A stretch of 64,000 bases of DNA, from assembly GCF_036636695.1 (NCBI RefSeq), contig NZ_JAVWNW010000002.1. The stretch is one strand, 5' to 3'. Shown here piece after piece: positions 15,157 to 23,068 of this stretch. Within the stretch, counting starts at the first letter, position 1. Each line of letters starts with the position of its first letter. A program made the translations under genes and the position numbers. The notes below the pieces were generated by a model. It saw only the letters and a program-made list of their open reading frames with translations. It was not told the DNA's origin and ran no database searches. This DNA comes from Anaerorhabdus sp036636695. Its GTDB lineage: Bacteria > Bacillota_I > Bacilli_A > Erysipelotrichales > Erysipelotrichaceae.

Positions 15157-16887
15157 ATGATAAACAAGCGATTAATTAAAGAAATGAAATCTTCGATGAA
15201 GTATGTCAAAAGAAATGTGATATATCAATGGGTAAGTTTAATGTCAAACATTATCCTAATAATAACTGGTGGCTATTTCATTAATAATTTAATAGAAGAA
15301 AAAATCACTACAAATTCTTTAATTATTCTAATAGTAATTACGATTATGATGATTGTGATTCGTTCATTCTGTATGATTCAATCTAGTAAAATGAGTTACT
15401 ACGCATCAAAAGATGTAAAACGTAATTTAAGAGAAAATATTTATAGAAAAATATTGAAATTAGGATCTTCTTACACAAGTAAAATTTCAACTGCAGAGAT
15501 TGTACAAATGTCTTCTGAAGGAATTGAACAGTTGGAAAATTATTTTGGTTCCTATCTTCCACAATTTTTTTATAGCTTATTGGCTCCTATTACATTGTTT
15601 ATATGTATTGCTCCTATTAGTTTGAAAGTTGCGACAATTCTCTTGATTTGTGTACCATTAATTCCAATTTCGATTGTTCTTGTGCAAAAGTTTGCGAAGA
15701 AATTATTGAAGAAATATTGGGGACAATATACAACATTGGGAGATAGTTTTCTTGAAAATTTGCAAGGTCTAACGACATTAAAAATTTACCAAGCAGATGA
15801 GAGTCGGCATAAGAAGATGAATCAAGAAGCTGAAAATTTTAGAAAAGTTACAATGAGAGTATTAATCATGCAACTTAATTCCATATCCGTCATGGATTTA
15901 GTTGCATATGGAGCCTCCGTTCTTGGAATCATTGTAGCAATTGAACAAATGATAAGAGGTAATTTAACCCTTGCACAAGGATTTATTATTGTAGTATTGA
16001 GTGCAGAGTTTTTCTTACCACTTCGTCTACTCGGTTCTTATTTCCACATTGCCATGAATGGAATTGCATCGAGTGATAAGATTTTTAAGTTTCTTGATTT
16101 GCCTCAAACTGTGGATGGAACTTTAGATTTCGAAGCTGAAAGTGTGATTGAGTTAGAAAAAATATCTTTCACTTACGGAAATAAGGAAATTCTTAAGGAT
16201 GTAAGTTTAACCGTCCAAAAGGGTAAAATTACAGCATTAATTGGAGAGAGTGGAAGTGGGAAAAGTACGATTACTTCACTCTTGATGAAAAAACTTTTTC
16301 CTAATAAAGGAACTATAAAAATAGGAACGGTTGATTTGAAAGATATTACGCAAGTAAGTTTAATGGATAAAGTAACTCTTGTTAATTTGAATAGCTATGT
16401 ATTTAAAGGAACCATCAGAGAAAATTTAATGATGGGAAAAAGGAATGCAGATGACAAAGAGTTGTGGGATGTTCTAGATAAAGTTGATCTCAAGGAATTC
16501 TTTGAATCACAAGCTGGATTAGAAACATTTATACAAGAGAAAGGATCTAATTTATCGGGAGGACAAAATCAAAGAGTTGTTTTAGCAAGAGCACTTTTGC
16601 ATGATAGTGAGGTATATATCTTTGATGAAGCAACTTCTAATATTGACAGTGAAAGTGAAAATAAAATACTGAATTTAATTTATGAACTATCTAAAAGTAA
16701 AGCTGTATTATTAATTACACATCGTTTGAAGAATGCATTGAATGCATCTGAAATTATTGTTTTAGATGAAGGGAAAATAATTGGGCAAGGAAATCATGAA
16801 ACACTAATCAAAAACAATGAAAAATATAAAGAGTATTGGAAAACACAGAATGAATTAGAAAACTTAGAATTGGAGTATGAAGCATGA
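15157..16887 (+). CDS. ABC transporter, fused membrane/ATPase half A
   Basis: A 576-residue half-transporter with six membrane helices (about 20-310) followed by an ATPase domain. The ATPase shows Walker A GESGSGKST, signature LSGGQNQRV and Walker B VYIFDEATSN. Its partner is encoded immediately downstream with an ATGA overlap, so the pair forms a heterodimer of the exporter fold. Transporters of this fold include drug exporters and siderophore importers such as YbtPQ and IrtAB. Two iron-type operator boxes upstream make an iron-, siderophore- or heme-related substrate the best guess, which is inference. The start follows ATGGAGG. Confidence 0.85.
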   Translation: MINKRLIKEMKSSMKYVKRNVIYQWVSLMSNIILIITGGYFINNLIEEKITTNSLIILIVITIMMIVIRSFCMIQSSKMSYYASKDVKRNLRENIYRKILKLGSSYTSKISTAEIVQMSSEGIEQLENYFGSYLPQFFYSLLAPITLFICIAPISLKVATILLICVPLIPISIVLVQKFAKKLLKKYWGQYTTLGDSFLENLQGLTTLKIYQADESRHKKMNQEAENFRKVTMRVLIMQLNSISVMDLVAYGASVLGIIVAIEQMIRGNLTLAQGFIIVVLSAEFFLPLRLLGSYFHIAMNGIASSDKIFKFLDLPQTVDGTLDFEAESVIELEKISFTYGNKEILKDVSLTVQKGKITALIGESGSGKSTITSLLMKKLFPNKGTIKIGTVDLKDITQVSLMDKVTLVNLNSYVFKGTIRENLMMGKRNADDKELWDVLDKVDLKEFFESQAGLETFIQEKGSNLSGGQNQRVVLARALLHDSEVYIFDEATSNIDSESENKILNLIYELSKSKAVLLITHRLKNALNASEIIVLDEGKIIGQGNHETLIKNNEKYKEYWKTQNELENLELEYEA

Positions 16888-18533
16888 GAAAAAAATCTAG
16901 AATTATTTTAAAACTCTTGGAGATAGTAAAATCAATGACTGGAGTTATGATCGTTGCGATTGTTTTAGGTGTTCTCGGATTTCTAGCAGCGATATTTATT
17001 CCTGTTTTGGGTGGTATGGGACTTTTTCAAGTGTTTAAAGAACACCAAATTTCATCTTTCATTTTCGTAGCTATGATAATTTTGGCAATCAGTCGCGGAT
17101 TTTTACGTTATGGTGAACAGGCGTGTAATCATTATGTTGCATTCAAGATACTAGCGATTTTAAGAGATAAAATTTTCACAGTACTAAGAACTTTAGCACC
17201 AGCTAAGTTAGAGGGTAAAGATAAGGGGAATTTAATTGCGGTGATTACTTCAGACATTGAATTACTTGAAGTTTTCTATGCACATACAATTTCTCCGGTA
17301 TGTATTGCATTTATTATGACAATTATCATGAGTGTCTTTATGGGTAGTTATCATCCTATTTTGGGTATAATTGCACTCAGTGGCTATGGTTTGGTAGGAG
17401 TAGGGATTCCAATTCTTATTTCAAGAGTAGCACAAAAATATGGTGATTCTATTCGTAATCAAATTGGAGAAATAAGTAACACAATTTTAGACAATGTTCG
17501 AGGAGTTAGCGAGAGTATTCAATATAATTGTGGCGAAGAAAAATTACAAACAATTAGTGAATTAACAGAAGAAATGTCAGTTAAAGAAAAAGCACTGAAA
17601 TTGATTTCAGGAAAAAGCACAGCTATGATCAATGCCGTAATTCTACTGTTTGGAATGATAATCTTAGTTGTGTCTAGTTATTTATATACACAAGGAATTG
17701 TAGCACTTGATGCGGTTATACTGTCTACAATTACAATGTTGAGTTCATTTGGACCAGTTATTGCGGTAGCGAACCTTGGAACGGGATTATCCTACACATT
17801 TGCATCTGCCAATCGTGTGCTCGACTTACTAGAGGAAAAGCCAGCTGTTGAAGAAACATATGGTGAAGGAAATAAAACATTTGAAGGAATTGAAATTCAA
17901 AATATTTCATTTAGTTATGAGGATGACGAAATAGTAAATGACTGTAGTTTAAATGGACGTAAAAATAAAATACTTGGAATTGCTGGAAAAAGCGGAGCTG
18001 GTAAATCAACGTTGTTAAAATTACTGATGCGCTTTTGGGATGTAGATCATGGTAAAATTAGTATTTCGAATACAGATATAAAAGAATTGAAAACAAACAA
18101 TCTTAGAAACTTTGAAAGTTTTGTGACACAAGAAACAATTTTATTCAAAGATACAATTGAGAATAATTTAAAGATTGCAAATCCAAACGCTACAAAAGAA
18201 CAAATTATAGAGGCATGTAAGAAAGCATCTCTCCATGATTTTATAAATACCCTTCCTGATGGTTATGAAACAATGGTAGGTGAATTAGGAGATACACTTT
18301 CTGGTGGTGAAAGACAAAGAATAGGAGTAGCGCGTGCATTCCTTCATGATGCACCATTAATCTTGTTAGATGAACCTACCAGTAATCTGGATAATCTAAA
18401 TGAAGCGATTATTTTAAAAGCATTGAAGCAACAAAAAGATAAGACAATTGTTTTAGTTTCACATCGACCTTCAACTCTATGTATTGCAGATGATGTTGTA
18501 CAAATGAAAGAAGGCAAAATTATTTATGAGTGA
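16884..18533 (+). CDS. ABC transporter, fused membrane/ATPase half B
   Basis: A 549-residue half-transporter paired with the previous gene. Six membrane helices (about 18-300) are followed by an ATPase with Walker A GKSGAGKST, signature LSGGERQRI and Walker B LILLDEPTSN. Both halves of the heterodimer have complete ATPase motifs at this level of reading. It overlaps the upstream gene by 4 bases and the downstream gene by 8, so the whole operon is translationally coupled. The substrate is unknown; regulation by the boxes at 15090 and 15124 points to metal homeostasis. Confidence 0.85.
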   Translation: MRKKSRIILKLLEIVKSMTGVMIVAIVLGVLGFLAAIFIPVLGGMGLFQVFKEHQISSFIFVAMIILAISRGFLRYGEQACNHYVAFKILAILRDKIFTVLRTLAPAKLEGKDKGNLIAVITSDIELLEVFYAHTISPVCIAFIMTIIMSVFMGSYHPILGIIALSGYGLVGVGIPILISRVAQKYGDSIRNQIGEISNTILDNVRGVSESIQYNCGEEKLQTISELTEEMSVKEKALKLISGKSTAMINAVILLFGMIILVVSSYLYTQGIVALDAVILSTITMLSSFGPVIAVANLGTGLSYTFASANRVLDLLEEKPAVEETYGEGNKTFEGIEIQNISFSYEDDEIVNDCSLNGRKNKILGIAGKSGAGKSTLLKLLMRFWDVDHGKISISNTDIKELKTNNLRNFESFVTQETILFKDTIENNLKIANPNATKEQIIEACKKASLHDFINTLPDGYETMVGELGDTLSGGERQRIGVARAFLHDAPLILLDEPTSNLDNLNEAIILKALKQQKDKTIVLVSHRPSTLCIADDVVQMKEGKIIYE

Positions 18534-18849
18534 TAGGGAAAAAAGAATAAAACACGAAAAAGAAATAATTGAAAAGATGATTCGACTTTATTGTAAAGGA
18601 AATCACGCATATGAATTATGTAATGATTGCAACAATCTATATGACTATGCGTGTATGAGAATTGATCATTGTCCATTCGTAGATACCAAAACATTTTGCA
18701 GTTCATGCAAAGTACATTGTTACAAAAAAGATATGCAAGAAAAGATTAAAACTGTTATGCGTTATGCAGGACCTAGAATGTTATTTACAAATCCAATTCT
18801 AGTAACAAAACATTTTGTTGAACAAATAAAAAGAAGGAGAGAAGTATGA
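18526..18849 (+). CDS. YgbA-like protein (nitrous oxide-stimulated promoter family)
   Basis: A 107-residue cytosolic protein with six clustered cysteines: CNDCNNLYDYAC, DHCPF and CSSCKVHCY. The spacing and the ending YAGPRMLFTNPILVTKHF match the YgbA_NO family (PF11756 by memory). In enterobacteria ygbA belongs to the nitric-oxide-responsive NsrR regulon and is linked to iron supply. The cysteine set could bind a metal or cluster. It overlaps both neighbours in the ABC operon, so it should be made together with the transporter under the same iron-type operator. Confidence 0.8.
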   Translation: MSDREKRIKHEKEIIEKMIRLYCKGNHAYELCNDCNNLYDYACMRIDHCPFVDTKTFCSSCKVHCYKKDMQEKIKTVMRYAGPRMLFTNPILVTKHFVEQIKRRREV

Positions 18850-19253
18850 AATATATTTATATCGTATTAGGCTGTATAAGCCTTGTGTTGGGGGCAATTG
18901 GTGCAGTTGTACCATTGATGCCATCTTTTGTGTTTTTGTTATTTGCGGGCTTTTGTTTCGCACGTAGTTCACAAAAACTAAATGATTGGTTTAAGAGTAC
19001 AAATTTATATAAAAATAATTTAGAAAGTTATGTACAAAAAAGAAGTATGTCATTAAAAGTTAAGATTAAAATTATGAGTATGGTATCAGCTACAATGGCA
19101 ATTGGATTTATTATGATGAAGAATGTTCCAGTAGGTAGATTGATATTATTCATAGTCTGGATTTTTCATATTGGGTACTTTATTTTCGCAGTTAAAACAG
19201 AATCTAAGAAACCAGTAAAATTATCTACAAAAGAAGTGAATGAACTATCATAA
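18846..19253 (+). CDS. DUF454 (YbaN-like) membrane protein
   Basis: A 135-residue inner-membrane protein with two N-terminal hydrophobic segments and two more after residue 75. The family signature is GAIGAVVPLMPSFVFLLFA followed by FARSSQKLNDWF. DUF454 proteins are small membrane proteins of unknown function that often lie near iron or heme genes. Its start overlaps the YgbA-like stop by 4 bases, making it the last gene of the four-gene operon. Confidence 0.85.
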   Translation: MKYIYIVLGCISLVLGAIGAVVPLMPSFVFLLFAGFCFARSSQKLNDWFKSTNLYKNNLESYVQKRSMSLKVKIKIMSMVSATMAIGFIMMKNVPVGRLILFIVWIFHIGYFIFAVKTESKKPVKLSTKEVNELS

Positions 19254-19282
19254 AATATTTTTTAAAAAAGTATAAAAAATGG

Positions 19283-19311
19283 TTGCAATGAACTACATCA
19301 CATGTTATTAT
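19283..19311 (+). promoter_or_regulatory. Predicted promoter of tRNA-Asn/tRNA-Glu
   Basis: TTGCAA at 19283 and TATTAT at 19306 with a 17-bp spacer, ending 12 bp before the tRNA-Asn gene. Confidence 0.6.
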
Positions 19312-19323
19312 AATTTAGCACAC

Positions 19324-19399
19324 GCCTAAATAGCTCAGTCGGTAGAGCAAACGGCTGTTAACCGTTAGGTCACAGGTTCGAGCCCTGTTTTAGGCGCCA
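19324..19399 (+). tRNA. tRNA-Asn (anticodon GTT)
   Basis: The acceptor arms GCCTAAA / TTTAGGC pair, the anticodon loop reads CTGTTAA, the T-arm CACAG-GTTCGAG-CCTGT type stem is present and CCA is encoded. Length is 76 bases. Confidence 0.95.
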
Positions 19400-19407
19400 T
19401 TTTTTTT

Positions 19408-19484
19408 GGCTCGTTGGTGAAGCGGCTTAACACAGCGCCCTTTCACGGCGTCATTCACGGGTTCGAATCCCGTACGAGTCACCA
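19408..19484 (+). tRNA. tRNA-Glu (anticodon TTC)
   Basis: Acceptor GGCTCGT pairs with ACGAGTC (one G-U pair). The anticodon loop reads CTTTCAC, the T-arm is CGGGTTCGAATCCCG and CCA is encoded. It lies 8 bases after tRNA-Asn, probably in the same transcript. Confidence 0.95.
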
Positions 19485-19496
19485 AAAGAAAATACG

Positions 19497-19514
19497 AGCC
19501 CGCAAGGGCTTTTA
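19497..19514 (+). terminator. Terminator after tRNA-Asn/tRNA-Glu
   Basis: Short GC stem AGCCC-GCAA-GGGCT followed by TTTATT. Confidence 0.7.
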
Positions 19515-19519
19515 TTGAA

Positions 19520-19548
19520 TTGAAATTATACTTTATGAAGTATATAAT
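19520..19548 (+). promoter_or_regulatory. Predicted promoter of tRNA-Lys
   Basis: TTGAAA at 19520 and TATAAT at 19543 with a 17-bp spacer, 10 bp before the tRNA gene. Confidence 0.75.
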
Positions 19549-19558
19549 AAGTGTGCAT

Positions 19559-19634
19559 GACTCCTTAGCTCAGATGGTAGAGCAACTGACTCTTAATCAG
19601 TGGGTCTGGGGTTCGATCCCCCAAGGAGTCACCA
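19559..19634 (+). tRNA. tRNA-Lys (anticodon CTT)
   Basis: Acceptor GACTCCT pairs with AGGAGTC. The anticodon loop reads CTCTTAA, the T-arm is TGGGGTTCGATCCCCCA and CCA is encoded. Length is 76 bases. Confidence 0.95.
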
Positions 19635-19648
19635 GTAAAAAGAGTAAG

Positions 19649-19684
19649 ACTATTTCTACATTACGTTAGAAATAGTTTTTTTTA
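19649..19684 (+). terminator. Terminator after tRNA-Lys
   Basis: A 10-bp stem ACTATTTCTA / TAGAAATAGT with an 8-base loop and eight T. Confidence 0.9.
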
Positions 19685-19807
19685 TGCTTTGATTTAAAGT
19701 TTTCAATAAAGAATATAAAAAAATCTAAGATTTATCCAATGTGAGTCCATAGATAGTTTTACAGAAACAGATAGAATTTAATTGTATAAACGAGGAGGTG
19801 AAAAACG

Positions 19808-20506
19808 ATGAATGATACATTATATCTTAGTACAGTATTTATTGGTGGGTTCTTATCCTTTATGTCACCTTGTATATTGCCTTTATTACCTGTTTACTTT
19901 TCCATGTTTGCTGCTGAAGCAACAGGGAGTGTCAAAGAAGATAAATCAAGGCGAATACGAATGATTCTTAAAACATTAGTCTTTGTATTGGGAGTATCAA
20001 CAACATTTATTGTTTTGGGATTTGGTGCTGGACAATTTAGTGCAATTATTAACAATCGTTATTTCTTAACAGTGATGGGGATAATTGTAATCATACTGGG
20101 TATTCATCAAACAGGATTGATTAATTTCAAAATACTTAATTTTGAAAAAAGAATTCAACTAAAGAAACAAACTAATAATAATTACATCAGTATTTATTTG
20201 CTAGGATTAACGTTTAGTTTTGGGTGGACACCGTGTATTGGACCTATACTTACGGCAGTACTAAGCTTGGCGGCAAGTGGTAGTAACGCAGCTTATGGTG
20301 CAATTCTCATGACAATCTATTCACTGGGATTTGCGTTACCGTTCATCATAATTAGCTTTTTCGCAGATATACTCTTAAGCAAGATGAAGAAGCTAAATAA
20401 ACATTTGCATACGATAAAAGTAGTAGGTGGGATTATCATCATTCTCATGGGAATCTTGTTGATGAGTGACAGTTTATATTTAATTACAACTCTATTTGAG
20501 AGATAA
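19808..20506 (+). CDS. ccdA: CcdA-type thiol-disulfide electron carrier
   Basis: A 232-residue membrane protein with six helices in two halves, each with its redox-active Cys-Pro context: SFMSPCILPLLPVYF near residue 18 and FSFGWTPCIGPILTAV near residue 137. CcdA carries electrons from cytosolic thioredoxin across the membrane to extracytosolic thioredoxin-like proteins. Here the likely acceptor is the lipoprotein encoded next, which would in turn reduce MsrAB. The start follows GAGGAGGTG. It is the first gene of a five-gene oxidative repair operon. Confidence 0.92.
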   Translation: MNDTLYLSTVFIGGFLSFMSPCILPLLPVYFSMFAAEATGSVKEDKSRRIRMILKTLVFVLGVSTTFIVLGFGAGQFSAIINNRYFLTVMGIIVIILGIHQTGLINFKILNFEKRIQLKKQTNNNYISIYLLGLTFSFGWTPCIGPILTAVLSLAASGSNAAYGAILMTIYSLGFALPFIIISFFADILLSKMKKLNKHLHTIKVVGGIIIILMGILLMSDSLYLITTLFER

Positions 20507-20519
20507 GGAAGGTAAAATT

Positions 20520-21161
20520 ATGAAAAAAGGAATAAAATTAATTACAAGTGTATTGGGGTTATCGTTACTGTTAGTGGCATGTACTGCTGCACCTAAAACA
20601 GACAAAATGGAAAAGACCCAAGAAAAGGATATGATGGAAACAAAAGAGCCAGCAATGGATGAAAAAAAAGATGACAAAATGATGGATGAAACTAAAAAAG
20701 ATGATACGAAGATGGACAAAGAAAAAACAGATATGATGAATTCTGAAATGTCTTCTGTATTTGAGTATACTGATTTTGATGGTAATATGGTTTCTTCAAA
20801 AGATTTCGAAGGTAAAAAAGTATATATTAAATACTGGGCTTCATGGTGTCCAATCTGTCTTGGTGGTTTAGAAGATATTGATAAACTATCAACTATGGAT
20901 AATGATTTTGTTGTATTAACTGTTGTAACACCAGGATATAAAGGTGAAAAAACTGCTGCAGAATTTAAAGAATGGTTTAATGGATTAGAGTATAAGAATA
21001 TCAAAGTATTGTTTGATCAAGATGGTAAGATTGCAAAGGAATTAGGTGTTAAAGGATTTCCAACATCTGCCTATATAAGTAGTGATGGTTCATTAGTTAA
21101 AGTATCTCCAGGACACTTTGATAATGACGCAATTATTGAATCATTTACATCTATAAAATAA
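20520..21161 (+). CDS. Thioredoxin-like lipoprotein with Met-rich linker
   Basis: A 213-residue lipoprotein. The signal peptide ends in the lipobox LVAC (lipidated C21), then a highly charged linker (22-79) precedes a TlpA/thioredoxin domain with the active site WASWCPIC (C110, C113) and the cis-Pro segment GFPTSAY. It should take electrons from CcdA and pass them to MsrAB at the cell surface. The linker holds ten methionines among 58 residues, mostly in Lys/Asp/Glu repeats, which is unusual and discussed as a finding. The start follows GGAAGG. It is 13 bases after ccdA. Confidence 0.9.
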   Translation: MKKGIKLITSVLGLSLLLVACTAAPKTDKMEKTQEKDMMETKEPAMDEKKDDKMMDETKKDDTKMDKEKTDMMNSEMSSVFEYTDFDGNMVSSKDFEGKKVYIKYWASWCPICLGGLEDIDKLSTMDNDFVVLTVVTPGYKGEKTAAEFKEWFNGLEYKNIKVLFDQDGKIAKELGVKGFPTSAYISSDGSLVKVSPGHFDNDAIIESFTSIK

Positions 21162-21178
21162 AAGTGTAAATAACAATA

Positions 21179-22249
21179 ATGAAAAAAATATTATCTTTAC
21201 TAGGTATATCACTACTACTTACAGCATGTACAGCATCACCAAAAAATGAAGTAGATCAAACAAAACAAACAATTGCAAAAAATAAATATCAAACAGAAGA
21301 CACAAAAGAAATATACTTGGCAGGAGGATGTTTCTGGGGTGTTGAAGAGTTCATAGATAGAATTGATGGTGTTGTTGATGCAACATCTGGTTATGCCAAT
21401 GGGAATACTGTAAACCCTTCCTATGAGGATGTGAGTTATCGTAAGACTGGACATGCAGAAACAGTTCGTGTAACTTATGATCCAACAATCATTTCTCTTG
21501 AAGGTATTTTGAATAAATATTTCTTAGTCATTGATCCAACAAGTATAAATAAACAGGGTAATGATACAGGGGCACAATATCGTACTGGTATCTATTATGT
21601 AAATGTGGAAGATAAAAATATTATCGATGGTGTAATCAATGAGCAACAAAAGAAGTATTCAAAAGACATTGTTGTGGAAGTAGAGAAGTTGAATAATTTC
21701 TATGAAGCTGAACAATATCATCAAGACTATTTGAAAAATAACCCAAATGGATATTGTCACATTGATTTAAATGCATCTGGTACCTTGCAAGATTTAATCA
21801 AGGCAAAAAATTATCCCGTTCCTAGTGACGAAGTATTGCGCTTAAAACTTACAGCGGAACAATATGCAGTGACACAAGAAAATAAAACTGAATCTGCATT
21901 TTCAAATGAATATTTTGACAACAAAGAAAAAGGTATATATGTGGATGTAGTAACAGGGGAACCTTTATTCACATCACTGGATAAATATGATTCAGGATGT
22001 GGTTGGCCAAGTTTTGTAAAGCCAATTATTCCAGAAGTAGTTACTGAACATGTAGATACAAGTTTCAACATGACTCGAACAGAAGTGAGAAGTCGTGCAG
22101 GTAACACTCACTTAGGCCATGTGTTTAATGATGGTCCAAAAGAAAGAGGCGGATTAAGGTATTGTATTAATAGTGCGTCAATTCGCTTTATCAATTATAA
22201 TAAATTAGAAGAAGAGGGATATGGCTTCTTAATGTATCTCTTCGAATAA
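21179..22249 (+). CDS. msrAB: Fused methionine sulfoxide reductase MsrA-MsrB lipoprotein
   Basis: A 356-residue surface lipoprotein with lipobox LTAC (C17). The MsrA domain (about 43-200) has its catalytic C51 in GGCFWGVEE, and the MsrB domain (about 215-350) has CGWPSF and the catalytic C329 in RYCINSASIRF. The paired CxxC zinc sites of many MsrB proteins are absent. MsrA reduces the S and MsrB the R epimer of oxidised methionine in exported proteins. Electrons should come through ccdA and the thioredoxin-like lipoprotein encoded upstream. The ribosome site is weak, so expression may depend on the upstream translation. Confidence 0.95.
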   Translation: MKKILSLLGISLLLTACTASPKNEVDQTKQTIAKNKYQTEDTKEIYLAGGCFWGVEEFIDRIDGVVDATSGYANGNTVNPSYEDVSYRKTGHAETVRVTYDPTIISLEGILNKYFLVIDPTSINKQGNDTGAQYRTGIYYVNVEDKNIIDGVINEQQKKYSKDIVVEVEKLNNFYEAEQYHQDYLKNNPNGYCHIDLNASGTLQDLIKAKNYPVPSDEVLRLKLTAEQYAVTQENKTESAFSNEYFDNKEKGIYVDVVTGEPLFTSLDKYDSGCGWPSFVKPIIPEVVTEHVDTSFNMTRTEVRSRAGNTHLGHVFNDGPKERGGLRYCINSASIRFINYNKLEEEGYGFLMYLFE

Positions 22250-22256
22250 AAATGAA

Positions 22257-22280
22257 AGACAGGATAAAACTATCCTGTCT
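22257..22280 (+). repeat. Intercistronic hairpin between msrAB and the response regulator
   Basis: A perfect 10-bp stem AGACAGGATA / TATCCTGTCT with an AAAC loop and no T-run. It is more likely an mRNA stability or processing element, or a binding site, than a terminator. Confidence 0.6.
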
Positions 22281-22301
22281 ATCGGTATATAGGAGGTAAG
22301 T

Positions 22302-23066
22302 ATGATTTCTCTCTTGATTGTTGATGATGAACCGATGATAAGAAAAGGTATTAAAACATTAGTAGATTTTGATGCATTAAATATTTCTACAATTTATGAA
22401 GCAGAAAATGGATTAGAAGCATTAGAAATAGTTAAGAATAACAAAATAGATCTTATTCTTGCAGATATTAATATGCCCAAAATGAATGGATTAGACTTTG
22501 TCTTGCAAGCAAAGCAATTATCTCCATCAACACGTGTTGCGATGATTACGGGGTATGATCATCTAGATTATGCAATTACAGCATTGAAAGTTGGCGTTGA
22601 TGATTATGTACTGAAGCCAGTATCTAAAGTAGATATTGTGGCGATACTACATAAATTAATCGCAAAGTTTGTGGAAGTAAACCAAGAAAAAGAAGCATTA
22701 ACGATTGCAAAAGAAATGAATGGTGATTTTCAAAATGATTCAAGTATGAAAAAAACATTAAGTGAATATGTCAACAAGCATCTTGCGGATACAACGTTTT
22801 CATTACAAGAGCTAGCTGATGAAACAGGGTATAATACTTCTTATTTAAGTCAATTGTTTAAAAAACTATTTGGCGTTAATTTTAGAGATCATCTTTTACA
22901 TCTTCGTTTAGAAAAGTGTAAAATATTATTGCTTACTACAAATTTAAAAATATATGAAATTGCTCAACAAATAGGTATTGAAGATTCAAATTACCTTAGT
23001 GCCTGCTTTAAAAGAGTATATGGGCTTTCAATTAGTGAATTTAAAGATCAACAAGAGAGGAAATAA
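22302..23066 (+). CDS. Response regulator with AraC-type HTH
   Basis: A 254-residue protein: a receiver domain (1-120; phospho-acceptor D55 in LILADINMPKMNG, K in YVLKPVS) and a C-terminal AraC-type double HTH (about 150-250). It belongs to the YesN class that pairs with YesM-type kinases. The gene follows msrAB at 52 bp with a hairpin between and precedes its kinase by 2 bp. A comparable arrangement, msrAB with ccdA, thioredoxin and a two-component system, has been described in Fusobacterium nucleatum (ModRS), so it probably senses oxidative damage and controls this operon. Confidence 0.9.
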   Translation: MISLLIVDDEPMIRKGIKTLVDFDALNISTIYEAENGLEALEIVKNNKIDLILADINMPKMNGLDFVLQAKQLSPSTRVAMITGYDHLDYAITALKVGVDDYVLKPVSKVDIVAILHKLIAKFVEVNQEKEALTIAKEMNGDFQNDSSMKKTLSEYVNKHLADTTFSLQELADETGYNTSYLSQLFKKLFGVNFRDHLLHLRLEKCKILLLTTNLKIYEIAQQIGIEDSNYLSACFKRVYGLSISEFKDQQERK

Positions 23067-23068
23067 AA

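Noticed and set aside
19324..19634. rRNA operon associated with the tRNA cluster
   Set aside because: The flanking sequences are protein genes; no rRNA sequence is seen.
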